Assembly (NCBI GenBank): GCA_012512795.1
Contig: JAAZDL010000055.1
Span: 1 to 6,241, forward strand
Source of the DNA: Mycoplasmatota bacterium
GTDB taxonomy: Bacteria > Bacillota_I > Bacilli_A > RF39 > UBA660
Direction: 5' to 3'
DNA length: 6,241 nucleotides
Part shown: one piece after another, positions 5,029-6,241 of the stretch
Layout: every line of letters starts with the position of its first letter
How positions within the stretch are numbered: position 1 is the first letter of the stretch
Program-made: the position numbers and the translations under genes
Notes under the pieces: model-generated
Seen by the model: only the letters and a program-made list of their open reading frames with translations
Database searches by the model: none
Told to the model about the DNA's origin: nothing

Positions 5029-5510
5029 AATATCAATTTGAGTTATTAAGAAAATTGATTAATGAAAAATATAAAATTCACATATATATTTATTTAATTT
5101 TTTTTGTATTAATTTTTTTAACAATTAGAGATAACTATTTGAGTAAATCAATAAATACATATTATATATTATTAGGAATACCAATCGTTGAAAATATCTC
5201 TATTTTAGAATTGTCATGGTTTATATTTCAATGGACAATACTATTATATTTTGGATATTTATTTTTCAGGTTCGAGCATGATAATTCTTTAGAATTTATA
5301 ATATTAAGAAAGCCTCTAAAAAAATTAATGATAAAAAAGTTTACCATTTTTAGTGGCTTAATAATAATTATCAGAACAATAATATTATTCCTTTTGCTAT
5401 TTTTGTGCAGTATTAAAATTAATATCCTTTTAGTTTTCTTAAATATTTTTATTTATATTATAATACTATTTATTTCATTAATTTTTTACGTTTTTTTTGA
5501 AAAAAATTAA
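5025..5510 (+). CDS. Four-helix membrane protein, DUF2705-like; probable transporter subunit
   Basis: A 161-residue protein with four hydrophobic helices (about 17-34, 63-81, 106-129, 132-157). Between helices 2 and 3 is a cytoplasmic-type segment FRFEHDNSLEFIILRKPLKKLMIKKF (81-106), basic and amphipathic. An aromatic helix WFIFQWTILLYFGYLFF, then an acidic pair, then a LR-basic stretch is the pattern I associate with DUF2705 proteins, which occur beside ABC ATPases and DUF2712 secreted proteins. This is recall, not a search. It may be the second, smaller membrane subunit with the 299-aa protein. It has Shine-Dalgarno AGGAG (5014-5018) and overlaps the ATPase stop by four bases. It is short for a free-standing permease, but the terminator starts at its stop codon, so no lost C-terminus lies downstream. 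Confidence 0.72.
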   Translation: MKYQFELLRKLINEKYKIHIYIYLIFFVLIFLTIRDNYLSKSINTYYILLGIPIVENISILELSWFIFQWTILLYFGYLFFRFEHDNSLEFIILRKPLKKLMIKKFTIFSGLIIIIRTIILFLLLFLCSIKINILLVFLNIFIYIIILFISLIFYVFFEKN

Positions 5511-5536
5511 AATACACTTTATAAGTGTATTTTTTT
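5509..5536. terminator. Compact terminator between convergent genes, probably bidirectional
   Basis: Bases 5511-5519 (AATACACTT) pair with 5523-5531 around a three-base loop, extended by two A-T pairs (5509/5533, 5510/5532). A run of seven T follows on the plus strand (5530-5536). On the minus strand the stem is followed by a T-rich run complementary to AAAAAATTAA (5501-5510). It overlaps the stop codon of the 161-aa gene and abuts the uppP stop (5535-5537), so it can end both transcripts. Confidence 0.88.
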
Positions 5537-6241
5537 ATAAGAATAATATTACTAATATACCAAGTATTAAACAATATATACTAAAGTAAGCAAGTCTACC
5601 TTTTTGAACAACACCTTTAAACCATCTAAGTGTATAATATGAAACTATAAATGAAGCTATAAAACCTAGAGTATATGGTAGGATATAAGAATTCATATTT
5701 GGTGTTTCCATCATGTCTTTAACTCCAAGTATCATAGTTCCTAAACTTATTGGTATATAAAGCATAAATGAATATTTTAATGCTGGACTTCTTTTTATAT
5801 CTCTATGTAAAGCAGCTATTAGAGTTGTACCGCTTCTACTTATTCCTGGTATTAATGCTATTATTTGAATCATTCCAATGAATAAAGCATCTTTCCATGA
5901 GATATCTTTATCTTCTTTAGTGCCTCTTACTTTTCTTACTATAAATAGAAATACAGCTGTTATTATAAATGATATTCCTATAATAATTGTACTTTTATTT
6001 AATACATTTTCTATATAATCTTTTAAAAGGAAACCTGCTATACCTACAGGTATACACCCTAGAACAATTAACCAGCAATATATATAGTCACTTTTATATT
6101 CAGAATTTTTTGTCTTCAAATATTTAAAGAAATTATTAATTAACTTTATCATATCTTTCCAATATATTAAAAGTACCGCAATTAAACTTCCAAAGTTAAC
6201 AACTATTTCAAAGTTTAAGTCTCCTAATATTGAACTATTAT
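5535..6241 (-). CDS. uppP: Undecaprenyl-diphosphatase UppP (BacA), N-terminus beyond the window
   Basis: The minus-strand frame stays open from its stop at 5535 to the window edge, giving 234 visible residues. Upstream of the internal ATG at 6152 it reads FEIVVNFGSLIAVLLIYWKD, the conserved segment after the first UppP motif, so 6152 is not the start. UppP proteins are usually about 265-280 residues, so roughly 30-45 residues, including the EGLTEFLPVSSTGH-type motif, lie past 6241. The second signature, PGISRSGTT, is encoded at 5849-5823 within an ALIPGISRSGTTLIAALHR context; its serine and arginine belong to the active site. Several membrane helices follow. The enzyme removes one phosphate from undecaprenyl pyrophosphate outside the membrane, recycling the lipid carrier for peptidoglycan synthesis, and gives bacitracin resistance when abundant. 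It converges on the ABC cluster across a shared terminator. Confidence 0.95.
   Translation of the reverse strand, partial: NSSILGDLNFEIVVNFGSLIAVLLIYWKDMIKLINNFFKYLKTKNSEYKSDYIYCWLIVLGCIPVGIAGFLLKDYIENVLNKSTIIIGISFIITAVFLFIVRKVRGTKEDKDISWKDALFIGMIQIIALIPGISRSGTTLIAALHRDIKRSPALKYSFMLYIPISLGTMILGVKDMMETPNMNSYILPYTLGFIASFIVSYYTLRWFKGVVQKGRLAYFSIYCLILGILVILFL

Noticed and set aside
5025..5510. 161-aa protein as a frameshift-truncated permease
   Set aside because: The stop codon runs directly into a compact terminator and the convergent uppP follows, so no remnant of a longer C-terminus exists downstream.
6150..6152. ATG at 6152 as the uppP start
   Set aside because: The frame stays open upstream to the window edge and encodes a conserved UppP segment (FEIVVNFGSLIAVLLIYW), so this methionine is internal.
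1..6241. CRISPR array, tRNA or rRNA genes
   Set aside because: No regularly spaced direct repeats and no tRNA- or rRNA-like segments were seen on either strand; the non-coding stretches are short and AT-rich.

Overview
The window is very AT-rich DNA, with GC well under a third by eye. Its genes are packed, use strong Shine-Dalgarno sites (AGGAGG-type) and employ TGA as a real stop (for example at the ends of the genes stopping at 1764, 2895 and 5028). This points to a low-GC Gram-positive (Bacillota) organism using the standard code rather than a Mycoplasma with TGA = Trp. An uncultured gut Bacilli or Clostridium-like lineage is plausible, but I cannot name the species.

Layout: a terminator for an upstream gene opens the window (1-28). 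Next come two housekeeping-type genes on the plus strand: a TVP38/DedA-like VTT membrane protein (68-640) and rmuC (670-1764), closed by a strong hairpin at 1843-1877. After a 221-bp gap with a credible extended -10 promoter (1935-1964) comes a six-gene plus-strand cluster, 1986-5510. It encodes two single-pass membrane proteins with cysteine-bearing outer domains (185 and 119 aa), a small secreted protein with an unusually good ribosome site (139 aa, DUF2712-like), a six-helix permease-like protein (299 aa), an ABC ATPase (214 aa) and a four-helix membrane protein (161 aa, DUF2705-like). A compact hairpin at 5509-5536 separates this cluster from a convergent minus-strand uppP gene, which runs off the right edge.

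The six-gene cluster is the part worth attention. The ATPase carries a glutamate where most ABC proteins have the Q-loop glutamine, in the context ALIETPNFFPNLT. This 'E-loop' is characteristic of the LanF-type ATPases of lantibiotic and bacteriocin immunity transporters. Together with a highly translatable secreted protein, two membrane partners and two cysteine-rich accessory proteins, this suggests a bacteriocin-like or envelope-active secreted-protein system with its own transporter (inference). The secreted-protein gene is bracketed by a 17-nt inverted repeat (16/17 matching, the odd pair being a G:U wobble in RNA). Its left arm lies 1 nt from the Shine-Dalgarno and its right arm lies 21 nt after the stop codon. 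This could be a long-range mRNA helix, an invertible or mobile cassette boundary, or a paired regulator site.

Four starts were judged from ribosome sites: rmuC at 670 rather than 655, the permease at 3448 rather than 3433, the ATPase at 4384 rather than the TTG at 4357, and the first gene at 68 for lack of any alternative.
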